23,407 nt of DNA from Methanosarcinales archaeon (GCA_013330355.1 DUIM01000103.1:1-23407); one strand, 5' to 3'; positions 15,224 to 23,407 are shown, counted from the stretch's first letter. Notes: generated by a model not told the origin, from the sequence alone. Translations and numbers: made by a program.

Positions 15224-16260
15224 TACTCTTCATCTCCTTTGTTTTTATGCATCCTGGAACTGGGGTGCCAGTAATCATAACCTTCGTGTTTGTGTTCTTC
15301 CACACCATCGTTGATACGTGTCTGTTCACCTTCGGGCAATTCAATATCAGGCGAATCTACCGGTTTTTCAACTGTTTCCATAGTGGGTTCAGCTTCAACA
15401 GTGGGTTTATTTTCAACTGTAGATTCAGCTTCAACGGCTGTTACCGTTTCCTCTTCTGCGACCTCGGTCACCGGAGCAGCTACAGCGACCGGATGAGGTA
15501 TGGACATGGGATGCCAGTCCAGTTCACCGTGTTTGTGTTCCCAAACACTGCCCACCTGTCTGATATTCTTCATCCCTGGCTCTTCAGGGGCCTTTTCCAG
15601 TACCTCTTTGATACCTTCCTTTGGTTTTGCCTCAGGTTCAGAGGTCTCAGGTGCAACCGGAGTTTCGTCTTTTAGCATGTAGAACTTGCCTGGCAGTTCA
15701 GTGCCGGGTTGTACAATACGTACACGGCACCCGATAGTACCCAGCTTTTTCACGGCAGTGGCAAAACCGGTATCCACCAGTTCTTCAGCCGGTTTACCTG
15801 CATGTTTGATATATCCTTCGACCATCTTGGATACCTTGGATCTGGGTCCTGTGAACTTTCCAGACAGAACGATCTCACAACCCAATGCTCCCGAATCCAT
15901 TATTCTGCGAAGCATGTTATGCCCTGCTTTCCTGAAGTACCATCCCCTCTCAAGTGCATTGGCCAGACGGTTGGCCATCATCTGGGCATTGAGTTCAGGT
16001 ACCTTAATCTCCTGTACGTCGATTTGGGGATTATCTACATTATAGACATAGGACATATCACTGGTAAGACGGTGTATAGTCTTGCCGCCTTTACCGATGA
16101 CCATTCCCGGTTTCTCTGCAAATAATGTTATCTGGGTGCCCATGGGCGTGCGGTTGATGACCATTCCACCGTATCCGGCACGTTCAAGCTGTTTGGTAAA
16201 ATATTCATTGATCCTTGCCTTGGTCAGCCCGTCCTGCACGAACTTTCTTTCTATTCCCAT
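15223..16260 (-). CDS. rps3: Ribosomal protein S3 (uS3) with long C-terminal extension
   Basis: Small-subunit protein at the mRNA entry site, about 345 residues. Residues 1-200 are the normal archaeal S3 core: a KH domain with [16 protein letters not shown], then [18 protein letters not shown] and [18 protein letters not shown]. Beyond the core is an extension of about 145 residues, rich in Glu, Val, Thr and Pro and probably unfolded. It contains two copies of a His/Trp motif ([13 protein letters not shown] near 241-253 and [14 protein letters not shown] near 322-335), the second at the very C-terminus with a basic tail. The ATG at 16260 has GGAGGTG eight bases upstream; a GTG at 16266 overlaps the L22 stop and is less likely. 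Confidence 0.96.
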   Translation of the reverse strand: MGIERKFVQDGLTKARINEYFTKQLERAGYGGMVINRTPMGTQITLFAEKPGMVIGKGGKTIHRLTSDMSYVYNVDNPQIDVQEIKVPELNAQMMANRLANALERGWYFRKAGHNMLRRIMDSGALGCEIVLSGKFTGPRSKVSKMVEGYIKHAGKPAEELVDTGFATAVKKLGTIGCRVRIVQPGTELPGKFYMLKDETPVAPETSEPEAKPKEGIKEVLEKAPEEPGMKNIRQVGSVWEHKHGELDWHPMSIPHPVAVAAPVTEVAEEETVTAVEAESTVENKPTVEAEPTMETVEKPVDSPDIELPEGEQTRINDGVEEHKHEGYDYWHPSSRMHKNKGDEE

Positions 16261-16262
16261 GT

Positions 16263-16718
16263 TCACTGCACCTCCTGGATTATCATTTCTATATTCACTG
16301 TCTCTGTGTTCTTGGGAGATGACCTGCCCCTTGCCCGCGGCCTGTATCCCTTTATGACCCGGCCCTGTTTGGTAGCGATATGTGTTATCTTCATGTGGTC
16401 GGAATCCAGGCCCTTATATTCGGCATTGGCTTCGGCATTTACCAGTAATTTAACAAATTCCTTTGCAGCCTTCTGTGGATACCTGCCAGCAGCCATGGGA
16501 CCTCTGCGATGTCCCATACTGTCGTTGTGCCGCTTGAACGGAACCGCCTGTTTCAGGTCGGATACATCCTCAAGGTACTTTCGTGCCGGTCCGGTCTGCA
16601 TACCTTTGATAGCCCTGCATATCTCTCTTGAATGCCTGGGTGAAATATGAAGTTCATGACCCATGGCCTTTGATGTAGTATCAGGGTCTGCTTGCACTGA
16701 ATAAGCAATTCTTGACAT
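16263..16718 (-). CDS. rpl22: Ribosomal protein L22 (uL22)
   Basis: Large-subunit tunnel protein of 151 residues in the archaeal L17e-like form. [22 protein letters not shown] lies at the start, with [21 protein letters not shown] in the middle and the tunnel hairpin near [14 protein letters not shown]. The start is the ATG at 16718 because GGAGGATGAT lies just before it. The in-frame ATG at 16733 overlaps the S19 stop and lies upstream of that ribosome binding site. Confidence 0.96.
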   Translation of the reverse strand: MSRIAYSVQADPDTTSKAMGHELHISPRHSREICRAIKGMQTGPARKYLEDVSDLKQAVPFKRHNDSMGHRRGPMAAGRYPQKAAKEFVKLLVNAEANAEYKGLDSDHMKITHIATKQGRVIKGYRPRARGRSSPKNTETVNIEMIIQEVQ

Positions 16719-16732
16719 CTGATCATCCTCCA

Positions 16733-17146
16733 TTATTTCAGCGGTACGAACTTGCTGGACTTGGTAGCTCCCACACCGGCCGAACCGTGTGAAACCCGCC
16801 TGCGGGTAAAGGAATACTCACCAAAATAGTGTCCCAGCATCTCGGGTATGACCTCGACCTTCTCGAAGCTCTTCCCATTGTGTATCTCCAGATTGAGGCC
16901 TACCATCTCGGGAAGGATTATCATATCCCTCAGGTGTGTCTTGATGGTGGTATCTCCGTCATTGATATTGTTCAGTATTTTCTTATGTTCATCACCAAGC
17001 CCTCGGTTGATGGTCCTGCGCTGTCTTGCAGGCAGGAGTTGTGCAAACTCCTCCAGGCTCAACATTTTCAGATTCCTTAGAGTCTTTCCCCGATAGGTAA
17101 ACTCACCCTTTCTCTTGGGCAATTTGGTGGTTGATTTTTTTGCCAT
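16733..17146 (-). CDS. rps19: Ribosomal protein S19 (uS19)
   Basis: Small-subunit head protein of 137 residues, archaeal/eukaryotic S15e-like. [34 protein letters not shown] is the family start region (residues 16-49), and [39 protein letters not shown] C-terminus is complete. The ribosome binding site is GAGGTGAT. The gene starts six bases after the L2 stop. Confidence 0.97.
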   Translation of the reverse strand: MAKKSTTKLPKRKGEFTYRGKTLRNLKMLSLEEFAQLLPARQRRTINRGLGDEHKKILNNINDGDTTIKTHLRDMIILPEMVGLNLEIHNGKSFEKVEVIPEMLGHYFGEYSFTRRRVSHGSAGVGATKSSKFVPLK

Positions 17147-17152
17147 ACCTTA

Positions 17153-17866
17153 TCACCTCTTTCCTGTTCTTCTTGCCGCAATGGACCCGACTTTCCTACC
17201 TGGCGGTGCTCTTCGGCTCACAGTCTTGGGTCTTCCCGGATGCTGCCATCCACCGCCTCCAAAGGGGTGATCTATGGCGTTCATTGCCACACCAGACACC
17301 CTGGGATACTTTGCTGCTCTTGTCTTTAATTTATGATATTTCTTCCCGGCCTTCACAAAGGGCTTATCGACCCTGCCTCCACCTGCCACTACGCCAATGG
17401 TAGCTTTGCACCCGGGATTCAGCCATTTCATGGCTCCACTGGGCATCTGCACCACGGTCTTACCTACATCATGGGCAATCAGTACGGCATACACACCGCT
17501 TGACCTGGCAAGCTGCCCGCCGTCACCGGGTTTGTTCTCTATATTGCACAACAGTATGCCTTCAGGAATATCGCGCAGTGGCAGCGTATTACCTGCCAGT
17601 ATCTCTGCGGAAATACCGCATGCGATCTCCTGCCCAACTGCAATGCCTTCCGGAATTAGTATCAGGCGTTCTTCCCCGTTGTCCAGGCTGACCCTGGCAA
17701 TAGGTGCAGACCTGGCAGTATCGTGCAATATCTCAATGACCTCGCCTTTGACAGTTTCGTCCCTGTCCACTTTGATATGTTTAAGCCGGGCCTTAAATTT
17801 GTGGGAAGGTGCCCGATAGGTGGGTGTTCCTTTGCCCCGGTTCTGTGAAATAATTCTCTTTCCCAT
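17153..17866 (-). CDS. rpl2: Ribosomal protein L2 (uL2)
   Basis: Large-subunit protein of 237 residues required for subunit joining and peptidyl transfer. The conserved C-terminal loop is present as [20 protein letters not shown], keeping the invariant Asp-His-Pro, followed by [19 protein letters not shown]. The usual Asn-Pro-Val before Asp-His-Pro is Asn-Ala-Ile here, a mild change. GGGGAGGTT precedes the ATG at 17866, overlapping the TAG stop region of L23. Confidence 0.97.
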   Translation of the reverse strand: MGKRIISQNRGKGTPTYRAPSHKFKARLKHIKVDRDETVKGEVIEILHDTARSAPIARVSLDNGEERLILIPEGIAVGQEIACGISAEILAGNTLPLRDIPEGILLCNIENKPGDGGQLARSSGVYAVLIAHDVGKTVVQMPSGAMKWLNPGCKATIGVVAGGGRVDKPFVKAGKKYHKLKTRAAKYPRVSGVAMNAIDHPFGGGGWQHPGRPKTVSRRAPPGRKVGSIAARRTGKR

Positions 17867-17880
17867 TTCTTTAACCTCCC

Positions 17881-18132
17881 CTAGAATATTCCAAGTTTAG
17901 ATGCAAGTTCGCCGGCTGTGTTATCGCCTTCAAAGGATACGATTGCCTTTTTCTTCCCTTTCATAGTAATCATTGTTCTCACCGAAAGTACCGGGATATC
18001 GTACAGTTCCTCGATCTCTTTTTTGATCTGGCCCTTGGTGGCATTGATATCAACCACGAACTGCAATTTGTTCTCGTCCTCGATATGAAAAGTGGCTTTC
18101 TCTGTAACAAAAGGATGTAATATTACTGACAT
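17881..18132 (-). CDS. rpl23: Ribosomal protein L23 (uL23)
   Basis: An 83-residue large-subunit protein at the tunnel exit, docking site for the signal recognition particle. It starts [14 protein letters not shown] and has [20 protein letters not shown] and [15 protein letters not shown], the complete short archaeal form. The ATG is three bases after the L4 stop, with GGAGTGAT as ribosome binding site. The stop is TAG. Confidence 0.97.
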   Translation of the reverse strand: MSVILHPFVTEKATFHIEDENKLQFVVDINATKGQIKKEIEELYDIPVLSVRTMITMKGKKKAIVSFEGDNTAGELASKLGIF

Positions 18133-18135
18133 TGA

Positions 18136-18891
18136 TCACTCCTCCTTTAATACATTGATAGCAGATTCTGTCCAGATGACAAGCCTGCCTGCATGGGTAC
18201 CTGGTGCCAGAAGTTCAGCATTCAACCTGTTCACATTGATCACGTCCACACCTGATAAGTTCCTTGCCGCACGTACGATGCCGTTATCCTCGCCTATTAC
18301 AATAAGCAGACTCTTGGGCTTTTTGTACTTACGTCCGCGTCTCTTACCTCCACCTGCCCTTATATGCTTGCCGTTCTTTGCCCTTATCACATCATCGTAC
18401 ACATTAATAGCTTCCATGAACCCGACAACCTCTTTAGTTGTCTTGATATCCTGGACCCCATCATCAGCTACAATAGGCAACTCAGCATCGAACCTGTGTC
18501 CCCTGTTTTGGACCAGTTCGGTATTTGCAGTGGCTGCAATGGCCGAATTGATGGCCTTGTAACGTTCCTTCTTATTGATCTTCTCAGAATAATCTTTCTC
18601 AACCTTGGGAGGATGGGCTTTCCTGCCGCCTCTTGCCTGGGAAATACGGGCCACACGATTACCTGTCTTGATCCTGGGTACACGGGCTACACCGCGGCCG
18701 GGACCCCAGTTATCTGCCGAAGTCTGCATACCGGCATAAGGTGTGGGACCATATACCTGTAACCTGTTAGCCTGGGCTGCAAGTACAGCTTTCTTGATCA
18801 GGTCGGGCCTGTATATCTCATCAAATACAGCAGGGAGCTCGATATCGCCTTTAGGGGCTCCTGTAATATCCATAATTTTTACTTTATTCAT
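18136..18891 (-). CDS. rpl4: Ribosomal protein L4 (uL4, archaeal L4e-like)
   Basis: Large-subunit tunnel protein of 251 residues. [17 protein letters not shown] near the N-terminus, the loop [19 protein letters not shown] reaching the exit tunnel, and [21 protein letters not shown] are the family landmarks. GGGGTGAAT upstream of the ATG, overlapping the L3 stop, is the ribosome binding site. An internal Met at residue 7 is an alternative start. Confidence 0.97.
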   Translation of the reverse strand: MNKVKIMDITGAPKGDIELPAVFDEIYRPDLIKKAVLAAQANRLQVYGPTPYAGMQTSADNWGPGRGVARVPRIKTGNRVARISQARGGRKAHPPKVEKDYSEKINKKERYKAINSAIAATANTELVQNRGHRFDAELPIVADDGVQDIKTTKEVVGFMEAINVYDDVIRAKNGKHIRAGGGKRRGRKYKKPKSLLIVIGEDNGIVRAARNLSGVDVINVNRLNAELLAPGTHAGRLVIWTESAINVLKEE

Positions 18892-18899
18892 ATTTTAAT

Positions 18900-19916
18900 T
18901 CACCCCTGCTTTGACTCCACACTGATATATGATACCTGGGGTGCAACGGTTGGCTGTTTATCGCCCCTTATGGCCGGTCTTAGCCTGATGAGCCGCTTTT
19001 TCGGACCAGGAACACTGCCCTTTAACAGCAAATAATTCCCGCTTACTTCCCCGTAGTTCAGGAATCCGCTTTTAGGGGTCACGTCCGTACCATTCTCACC
19101 GATCTTGATGATACGTTTATTATACTCTGTCCTCTGTTGATAACCGGTCTGGCCCAGTTGTGGTACCCGCCAGCTCACTCTTGAGGGGTTCCATGGCCCA
19201 AGGGTGCCTATCTGCCTGAGACTGCCTTGTCTGCTGTGTTTGTTTTTCATCAGGTTGATGCCCCACCGTTTCACAGGTCCCTGTGTACCTTTACCTATGG
19301 TGATGGCTAATACGTCAACCATATCACCGATGTTGAAAACGTCAGAAACTTCTACTGATTTCCCAATCAAGGATGTTGCATATTCAAGTCTTGCGGGCAT
19401 ATCCCCGCCAACTATCCTGTTCTCCATCACATCAGGCTTCTTTTTTGGGATTCCTGCTATCAGGGACGGTAGTGTATAAGAGATTAAATGGATGTTTGCT
19501 ACCTTTCCTTCTTCAACCAGTTTCCCGATATTTTCAAGTGCCTTTTTCGTATTGGTTTTCTTTGGTGTGAACAGTTTCCTGTCTAACGTTGGATCAAGGT
19601 CATCAGACCATGCTTCGCCCAGTATTTTGGTGCCGTATGGCCCTGTTTCCCCATATACCCTGATAGCTGCAATTTTCATTGCAGGTACTTCAAGCACTGT
19701 CACAGGAACGGAAATTTCCGTTCCTTCGGTGAGACTTTTGGGCATATCGTCCATCATGATCACATGGGTCATGCCCACTTTATATCCGGCAAAACCGCCC
19801 AGTTTGGGCTCTTTGTTTCCTTCGGACCATGATCTCACTGTAGGTATCTGGCTCTTTGCCCTTTTTCTCGGGCTGAATGCCAGTGATCCTCGCCTTGGTC
19901 TGTGTAAATTTGCCAT
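18900..19916 (-). CDS. rpl3: Ribosomal protein L3 (uL3)
   Basis: Large-subunit assembly protein of 338 residues, archaeal/eukaryotic form. It begins [33 protein letters not shown] and [22 protein letters not shown], the extended loop that reaches the peptidyl transferase centre, are conserved. [14 protein letters not shown] is near the C-terminus. A strong AGGAGGAAGAGA ribosome binding site precedes the ATG. Confidence 0.97.
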   Translation of the reverse strand: MANLHRPRRGSLAFSPRKRAKSQIPTVRSWSEGNKEPKLGGFAGYKVGMTHVIMMDDMPKSLTEGTEISVPVTVLEVPAMKIAAIRVYGETGPYGTKILGEAWSDDLDPTLDRKLFTPKKTNTKKALENIGKLVEEGKVANIHLISYTLPSLIAGIPKKKPDVMENRIVGGDMPARLEYATSLIGKSVEVSDVFNIGDMVDVLAITIGKGTQGPVKRWGINLMKNKHSRQGSLRQIGTLGPWNPSRVSWRVPQLGQTGYQQRTEYNKRIIKIGENGTDVTPKSGFLNYGEVSGNYLLLKGSVPGPKKRLIRLRPAIRGDKQPTVAPQVSYISVESKQG

Positions 19917-19972
19917 TCTCTTCCTCCTGGTTTTAGGATTATCCTATTCGCTCTGGCGGGACGATCAATTGC

Positions 19973-20872
19973 TTACCTGACCAGGTTCAGCGCAGACAGT
20001 GTAGCCCATACGGCCTCTTCTGTCCTTACTGTGGCTGTTCCCTGTTCGGGTATGGTATTTAGCACTTCACAATGGAAGTCTGAGAGCTTGAAACCCTCAT
20101 TGGCCAGTATGGCCTCTACACCTTGCCTGGGTGAGCCAAACACCACAGCAGTATAATCAGACTGCTTTGTCCTCTCCCCAATCTTTGCCAGGAGTGTGTT
20201 GTCGAGCAACGTACCCTGGCGGGATGTGGCGATTATCAGGGCATTTTCTTCTGAAATCTTTTCCAGCGCCCCTGACAGGCTGTCTTCTACTGCTGTATGG
20301 TATCCCCAGTACATGGGAATCTCGTCCTTTGTTACCAGCTTTGCTTGTATTGGTCTTCGCGAAAAGATTCTGACATTAACGCGCTCGCCATTTTGCACCT
20401 TCCTTGAAGGTGCTTCGAGGCGGACCGGGCTATCTATTCCGATATCGACCCACGCATTTTTGTCAGATCCGACTTTTTTCTCGCTTTTCTTTTTTTGCGG
20501 TCCTGGGACCACTACCCCAACCCGGAATTCTCCTTCGTTGAGGTTCGATGATCTTGATTCGATTGGATGATGCAGTGTCCTTAGCGGCGGTAACACCCCT
20601 GCATGCTTTAGTTCCTCCCTGAGGGGAAACAGGTGTTTTCGCAGGTACTGTGGTGTCTCTGCATATCTCAGCAGCAGGTCGATAAACCTACTGTCATCGA
20701 ATTGCGGGTCGCGATAGATGATGATCTTTCCGACCCTGAATACTGATGCTGCTCTTGCAATCTGCCCTACCTTGTATGTCTTTATTTTCATGTCCCTTGT
20801 TTCTGCTGTCAGGGATGAGGGTATAAGTATTGTCAGGTCTGGACTTCCTCTGTCCTGGGCTAAAGATGGCAT
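19973..20872 (-). CDS. SPOUT-superfamily RNA methyltransferase (DUF171/COG2106, SPOUT1/C9orf114 family)
   Basis: A predicted S-adenosylmethionine-dependent RNA methyltransferase of about 299 residues. LTILIPSSLTAETRDMKIKTYKVGQIARAASVF near the start, GKIIIYRD, the PQYLRKHLFP segment and PGPQKKK are all typical of the family, which has a SPOUT knot with an inserted OB-fold domain. The C-terminal knot region contains VVFGSPRQGVEAIL and EGFKLSDFHCEVLNTIPEQGTATVRTEEA. It precedes L3 in many euryarchaeal operons, so a role in rRNA modification is likely; the target base is not known to me. A TATA box at 20903-20910 puts transcription start near 20880, so the ATG at 20872 is preferred to the one at 20887, which would lie upstream of it. 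Confidence 0.9.
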   Translation of the reverse strand: MPSLAQDRGSPDLTILIPSSLTAETRDMKIKTYKVGQIARAASVFRVGKIIIYRDPQFDDSRFIDLLLRYAETPQYLRKHLFPLREELKHAGVLPPLRTLHHPIESRSSNLNEGEFRVGVVVPGPQKKKSEKKVGSDKNAWVDIGIDSPVRLEAPSRKVQNGERVNVRIFSRRPIQAKLVTKDEIPMYWGYHTAVEDSLSGALEKISEENALIIATSRQGTLLDNTLLAKIGERTKQSDYTAVVFGSPRQGVEAILANEGFKLSDFHCEVLNTIPEQGTATVRTEEAVWATLSALNLVR

Positions 20873-20902
20873 AAGTACTTTCCGCATATGATATTGTAAG
20901 AG

Positions 20903-20910
20903 ATATATAA
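20903..20910 (-). promoter_or_regulatory. TATA box at the head of the ribosomal-protein operon
   Basis: On the minus strand the sequence is TTATATAT, centred about 34 bases before the ATG at 20872. It is the best TATA box upstream of the SPOUT methyltransferase gene and is therefore the likely promoter for the whole ribosomal-protein run that follows. Confidence 0.6.
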
Positions 20911-20930
20911 GTGTTTGCCAGTGTTTGCCG
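20911..20930. repeat. Tandem 10-base repeat GTGTTTGCCA/GTGTTTGCCG in the divergent promoter
   Basis: Two adjacent copies of a 10-base unit differing only in the last base lie directly upstream of the operon TATA box. They are about one helical turn each, so a protein could bind both on the same face of the DNA, overlapping the place where transcription factor B would contact DNA. A regulatory role is an inference. Confidence 0.5.
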
Positions 20931-20988
20931 TTTCAGCAGAAATCTTATTACCTATTACGGATTTCTATCTTATGAGGTGCAGTATAAT

Positions 20989-21147
20989 ATGTGTTTTGTT
21001 GATTCAAGCGCTGCCGATAGCGTGGACCTGAGCGCTGCTGCCATGACAAGATATGAATGCAGTGCATGTGGAAACAGATTCAAAGGAATGGGAAGTAAGC
21101 TATCCTGTCCTGACTGCCAGTCCACTGACCTGAAAAAACTGGATTGA
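20989..21147 (+). CDS. Small zinc-ribbon protein
   Basis: A 52-residue protein with a C-terminal zinc ribbon: YECSACGNRFKG then LSCPDCQST, two C-x-x-C pairs separated by about 14 residues, ending in a basic LKKLD. The start is chosen at the ATG at 20989 because GAGGTG stands nine bases before it. This gives a short lead segment MCFVDSSAADSVDLSAAAM. A start at 21043 (MTRYECSACG) would give a bare 34-residue ribbon. It is followed three bases later by the DUF1805 gene, so the two probably form one operon. Specific function is unknown; such ribbons occur in many small archaeal nucleic-acid-binding proteins. Confidence 0.65.
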   Translation: MCFVDSSAADSVDLSAAAMTRYECSACGNRFKGMGSKLSCPDCQSTDLKKLD

Positions 21148-21150
21148 GAT

Positions 21151-21438
21151 ATGCTAATCGAATCCATTGAACTGGAAAACGGCACGGCACTGGGCCTGAA
21201 AATTGATATGGAACATGCGCCGCTGCTGGTCATAAGGGCACCCAGGGGTTTTGTAATGTGCGGATACCTGGATATATCAATGGCAGAACAACTGGACGAC
21301 GTGGCTGTAAAAGTGAGGGGGGTCAGGAATTTCGAGGACGTGCTGGCATCCGGTGTGGTAGAGGCCACCCAGGCTGCCACCGATCTGGGAATTGAAGTGG
21401 GAATGCCTGCCAGGCATGCCCTTGAGCGTATGTTTTAG
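21151..21438 (+). CDS. DUF1805 (YunC-like) protein
   Basis: A 95-residue protein that matches the DUF1805/YunC family over its whole length. LENGTALGLKIDMEHAPLLVIRAPRGFVMCGYLD covers the start (8-41), and VKVRGVRNFEDVLASGVVEAT follows. The single cysteine in GFVMCGY is conserved in the family as I recall it. Its biochemical function is not established. It ends in the usual place with a TAG stop. It lies three bases after the zinc-ribbon gene and presumably shares its promoter, opposite the ribosomal-protein operon. Confidence 0.85.
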   Translation: MLIESIELENGTALGLKIDMEHAPLLVIRAPRGFVMCGYLDISMAEQLDDVAVKVRGVRNFEDVLASGVVEATQAATDLGIEVGMPARHALERMF

Positions 21439-21444
21439 AAATCC

Positions 21445-21606
21445 AGCTTATCCAGGGAATATGTTATTCCAGATATCTGGCACAAGGCACTGTACAATGG
21501 GGCAGTTGTCCGGTTAGGGGAAGAGTACGGGATTGGGACGCCCAATAATACTGCGCTGTTGCGGATAGTGAAGGTTAAAGAGAGACTTAAGGCTGTGAAA
21601 AATTGA
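21445..21606 (+). pseudogene. Remnant of a ketopantoate reductase (PanE/ApbA-like) gene, C-terminal pieces
   Basis: The reading frame continuing past the DUF1805 stop encodes about 54 residues and ends in TGA at 21604. Its second half, NGAVVRLGEEYGIGTPNN, is the C-terminal motif of ketopantoate reductases. The preceding IPDIWHKALYN resembles the middle of the same proteins (the IW-K-YN segment), which normally lies about 70 residues earlier. This suggests an internal deletion joining two parts at the shared YN sequence. There is no start codon or N-terminal Rossmann domain. It is best read as a decayed gene. The short gap after it (21607-21672) is AT-rich and holds no gene. Confidence 0.65.
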
Positions 21607-21672
21607 CTTATTTACGGTATGTATAAAAATATATATGGTCTTGTTGTGTTGTTGATAAGAACAATCCCCACC

Positions 21673-22833
21673 CTAAATCTTCTCCTTCACTCCGTCAACA
21701 ACCTTTTCGAACAGTCCCTTCTCATTCTCATTTGCAGGCTTCTCCCCGCCGAGCCTGGCAAACTCCCGCAGAACCTCCTTCTGCTTATGGGATAACTTTT
21801 TAGGCACATTCACATTCGTCCTCACATGCAGGTCCCCCTGCCCGTGCCCGTGAATATAGGGCAAACCCTTACCCTTCACCCTGAATGTAGCCCCGGTCTG
21901 TGTCCCGGCAGGAACCTTTAGCTTCACCTTCCCATCCACAGTAGACACTATAATCTCATCACCCAAAGCAGCCTGGGTAAAACTGATATCATTCTCCACC
22001 AATATATCGTTCCCCACGCGCTTAAAAATCTTATGCTGCTTCACGTAAATATCAACGAAAAGGTCACCAGGCGGCCCGCCGGCAGTTCCATGCTCACCTT
22101 CACCAGCCACCCTCATCCTCGAATTACTTTCAATACCGGCAGGCACTTTAATCTTTATCTTCCGCTTCTTCTGTACCCTGCCGCTGCCGTGACATTCAGT
22201 ACATGGAACATCGACCACCTTGCCCCTGCCCCTGCATGTGGGGCAGGTACTTGTGGTCATGAACTGCCCGAAAGGCGTATTCTGTGCACGGGTAGACTGG
22301 CCGCTCCCCCCGCATGTACCGCAGGTCTTGGGTACAGTCCCCGGTTTTGCACCGCTCCCCTTGCATACGGTACAGTTCTCTGTCCGGGGTATACTGATCT
22401 TCTGCTCCAGTCCGTGGAACGCATCCTCAAAAGATATGGTCATACTATATCTAAGGTCAGACCCCCTCTGTGGACCACCGCGCCTGCGACCCCTGCCGCC
22501 AAAAACAATATCAAATATACTATCCCCGGAACCACCGCCGCCACCTGAACCCCTGAACAGGTCTTCGAAGTTAGCACTCCTGAAGATATCTTCCTGGCTC
22601 CAGCGCCCGTCAACTCCGGCATGCCCGAACTGGTCGTACTTGATGCGCTTTTCCGAGTCGCTAATCACTGCATAGGCTTCGCTGATCTCCTTGAACTTAT
22701 CTTCAGCACCAGCCTCTTTATTGCGGTCAGGATGGTACTGTAATGCCAACTTCCTGTAGGCCTTTTTCAGTTCATCTTCCTTGACGTCCTTATTAACGCC
22801 CAGTATCTCATAGTAATCGCGCTTATCAGCCAT
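21673..22833 (-). CDS. dnaJ: Chaperone protein DnaJ (Hsp40)
   Basis: A 386-residue type I J-protein that stimulates the ATPase of DnaK and delivers unfolded substrates. The J domain (residues 4-70) contains the HPD motif in YHPDRN. A glycine-rich linker with FGGRGRRRGG follows. Four C-x-x-C-x-G-x-G repeats at about 155-220 (CTVCKGSG, CGTCGGSG, CPTCRGRG, CTECHGSG) bind two zinc ions. The C-terminal substrate-binding domains complete the protein. It lies 38 bases downstream of dnaK on the same strand, so the pair is an operon. DnaK/DnaJ occur in mesophilic archaea and are considered acquired from bacteria. The stop is TAG. Confidence 0.97.
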   Translation of the reverse strand: MADKRDYYEILGVNKDVKEDELKKAYRKLALQYHPDRNKEAGAEDKFKEISEAYAVISDSEKRIKYDQFGHAGVDGRWSQEDIFRSANFEDLFRGSGGGGGSGDSIFDIVFGGRGRRRGGPQRGSDLRYSMTISFEDAFHGLEQKISIPRTENCTVCKGSGAKPGTVPKTCGTCGGSGQSTRAQNTPFGQFMTTSTCPTCRGRGKVVDVPCTECHGSGRVQKKRKIKIKVPAGIESNSRMRVAGEGEHGTAGGPPGDLFVDIYVKQHKIFKRVGNDILVENDISFTQAALGDEIIVSTVDGKVKLKVPAGTQTGATFRVKGKGLPYIHGHGQGDLHVRTNVNVPKKLSHKQKEVLREFARLGGEKPANENEKGLFEKVVDGVKEKI

Positions 22834-22871
22834 TATTTTGTGTAATTAATAAAAAAAGTTAAGGAAAGGAA

Positions 22872-23407
22872 TCAGTTATCCTTTTCCTCGTCCACTACTT
22901 CATATTCGGCATCCACTACATTTTCGTCAGTAGCTTCACCAGCCCCGTCTTTGGATCCCGCATCACCGGTCTCGGCTTCTGCTCCCGCACCACCTGCCGC
23001 CTGCTGTTCCTTGGCAGCCTGTTCATATATCATGGTGCTGATGGCCTGCATCTCCTTGGTCAGTTCGTCAACGGCTGACTGTATCTGGTCCTTATCATCC
23101 GTACCAATGGACTCCCTGGTCTTCTCGATCTTTTCAGTAATGGTCTTGCGCTGGTCTTCAGTGACCTTATCACCAAGATCAGACAGGGCTTTTTCTGTAG
23201 TATATGCCAGTGTATCGGCCTGGTTCTTAAGCTCAATCAGTTCCTTTGCTTTTTTGTCATCCTCTTCGAACTGTTCGGCATCATTTATCTTTGACTTGAT
23301 CTCATCCTCTGAAAGCTTATGTGGTGCCGTAATTGTGATCTTTTGTTCCTTGCCTGTGCCTTTGTCCTGTGCGGTCACATGGATGATACCGTTGGCATCA
23401 ATGTCAA
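22872..23407 (-). CDS. dnaK: Chaperone protein DnaK (Hsp70), C-terminal part (runs off right edge)
   Basis: The last 177 codons of an Hsp70 gene; the ATPase domain and most of the substrate-binding domain lie beyond the window. The frame is open to the right edge and reads [19 protein letters not shown], the end of the beta-sandwich substrate domain. It continues through the helical lid ([31 protein letters not shown]) and an Ala/Gly/Glu-rich linker to the C-terminal [11 protein letters not shown], which resembles the bacterial-type EEVD-like tail. An apparent start at 23378 is only an internal GTG. A grpE gene would be expected further right. Confidence 0.97.
   Translation of the reverse strand, partial: DIDANGIIHVTAQDKGTGKEQKITITAPHKLSEDEIKSKINDAEQFEEDDKKAKELIELKNQADTLAYTTEKALSDLGDKVTEDQRKTITEKIEKTRESIGTDDKDQIQSAVDELTKEMQAISTMIYEQAAKEQQAAGGAGAEAETGDAGSKDGAGEATDENVVDAEYEVVDEEKDN

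Noticed and set aside
15217..15675. 152-residue plus-strand frame rich in Phe and Cys opposite the S3 tail
   Set aside because: The composition is the mirror of the Glu/His/Lys-rich low-complexity S3 tail; no start signal or family match.
21436..21606. Possible pyrrolysine or read-through fusion of DUF1805 with the downstream frame across an in-frame TAG
   Set aside because: DUF1805 already has its full family length at the TAG, TAG is a common stop in this window, and the downstream frame looks like an internally deleted ketopantoate reductase. Frame agreement has a one-in-three chance.
23349..23378. Apparent start of a separate 168-residue protein at 23378
   Set aside because: The frame remains open to the window edge and encodes the end of the Hsp70 substrate-binding domain, so this is an internal GTG of dnaK.

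Overview
The window is chromosomal DNA of a euryarchaeon, most likely a mesophilic member of the Methanosarcinales or a close relative (methanogen or ANME type). This placement is inferred from three things. The ribosomal-protein genes are archaeal in content and order (L32e, L19e, S4e, the RNase P protein Rpp29, zinc-type S14, archaeal SecY, DUF106, Cbf5). There is a bacterial-type zinc-LID adenylate kinase and a DnaK/DnaJ pair, both typical of mesophilic euryarchaea. Genes are preceded by GGAGGTGA-like ribosome binding sites and by archaeal TATA boxes. No marker seen here fixes the genus.

Layout from left to right. Positions 1-2152 hold the 5' part of a phosphoglucosamine/phosphomannomutase (minus), a MobB-MoaE fusion for molybdenum cofactor synthesis (minus), and a divergent conserved archaeal nucleotidyltransferase (plus). 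Positions 2306-3574 hold an AT-rich cassette of about 1.1 kb: a winged-helix/MNT nucleotidyltransferase and a HEPN protein (a probable toxin-antitoxin pair), bracketed by two near-identical copies of a tRNA-Ser(GGA) gene. One of these copies has a damaged acceptor stem. From 20872 down to 3612 everything is on the minus strand and forms the large ribosomal super-operon. Its order is: SPOUT methyltransferase, L3, L4, L23, L2, S19, L22, S3, L29, Rpp29, S17, L14, L24, S4e, L5, S14, S8, L6, L32e, L19e, L18, S5, L30, L15. An intergenic hairpin and a possible promoter follow, then SecY, adenylate kinase, DUF106, cytidylate kinase, Cbf5 and the intact tRNA-Ser. Genes are nearly all separated by a few bases or overlap as ATGA/TAATG, so translational coupling is likely throughout.

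Positions 20888-20988 are a divergent promoter region. It leads rightwards to a small zinc-ribbon protein and a DUF1805 protein, followed by a decayed ketopantoate reductase remnant. Convergent to these are dnaJ and the 3' end of dnaK (minus, running off the right edge).

Most of the window is core housekeeping: protein synthesis, protein export and membrane insertion (SecY, DUF106), rRNA modification (Cbf5, SPOUT), tRNA 5' maturation (Rpp29), nucleotide kinases and chaperones. The accessory and most interesting part is the tRNA-flanked HEPN/MNT cassette. No stretch longer than 300 bases is without a gene; the longest is 21439-21672, most of which is the pseudogene remnant. I saw no CRISPR array, transposase, integrase or replication origin.
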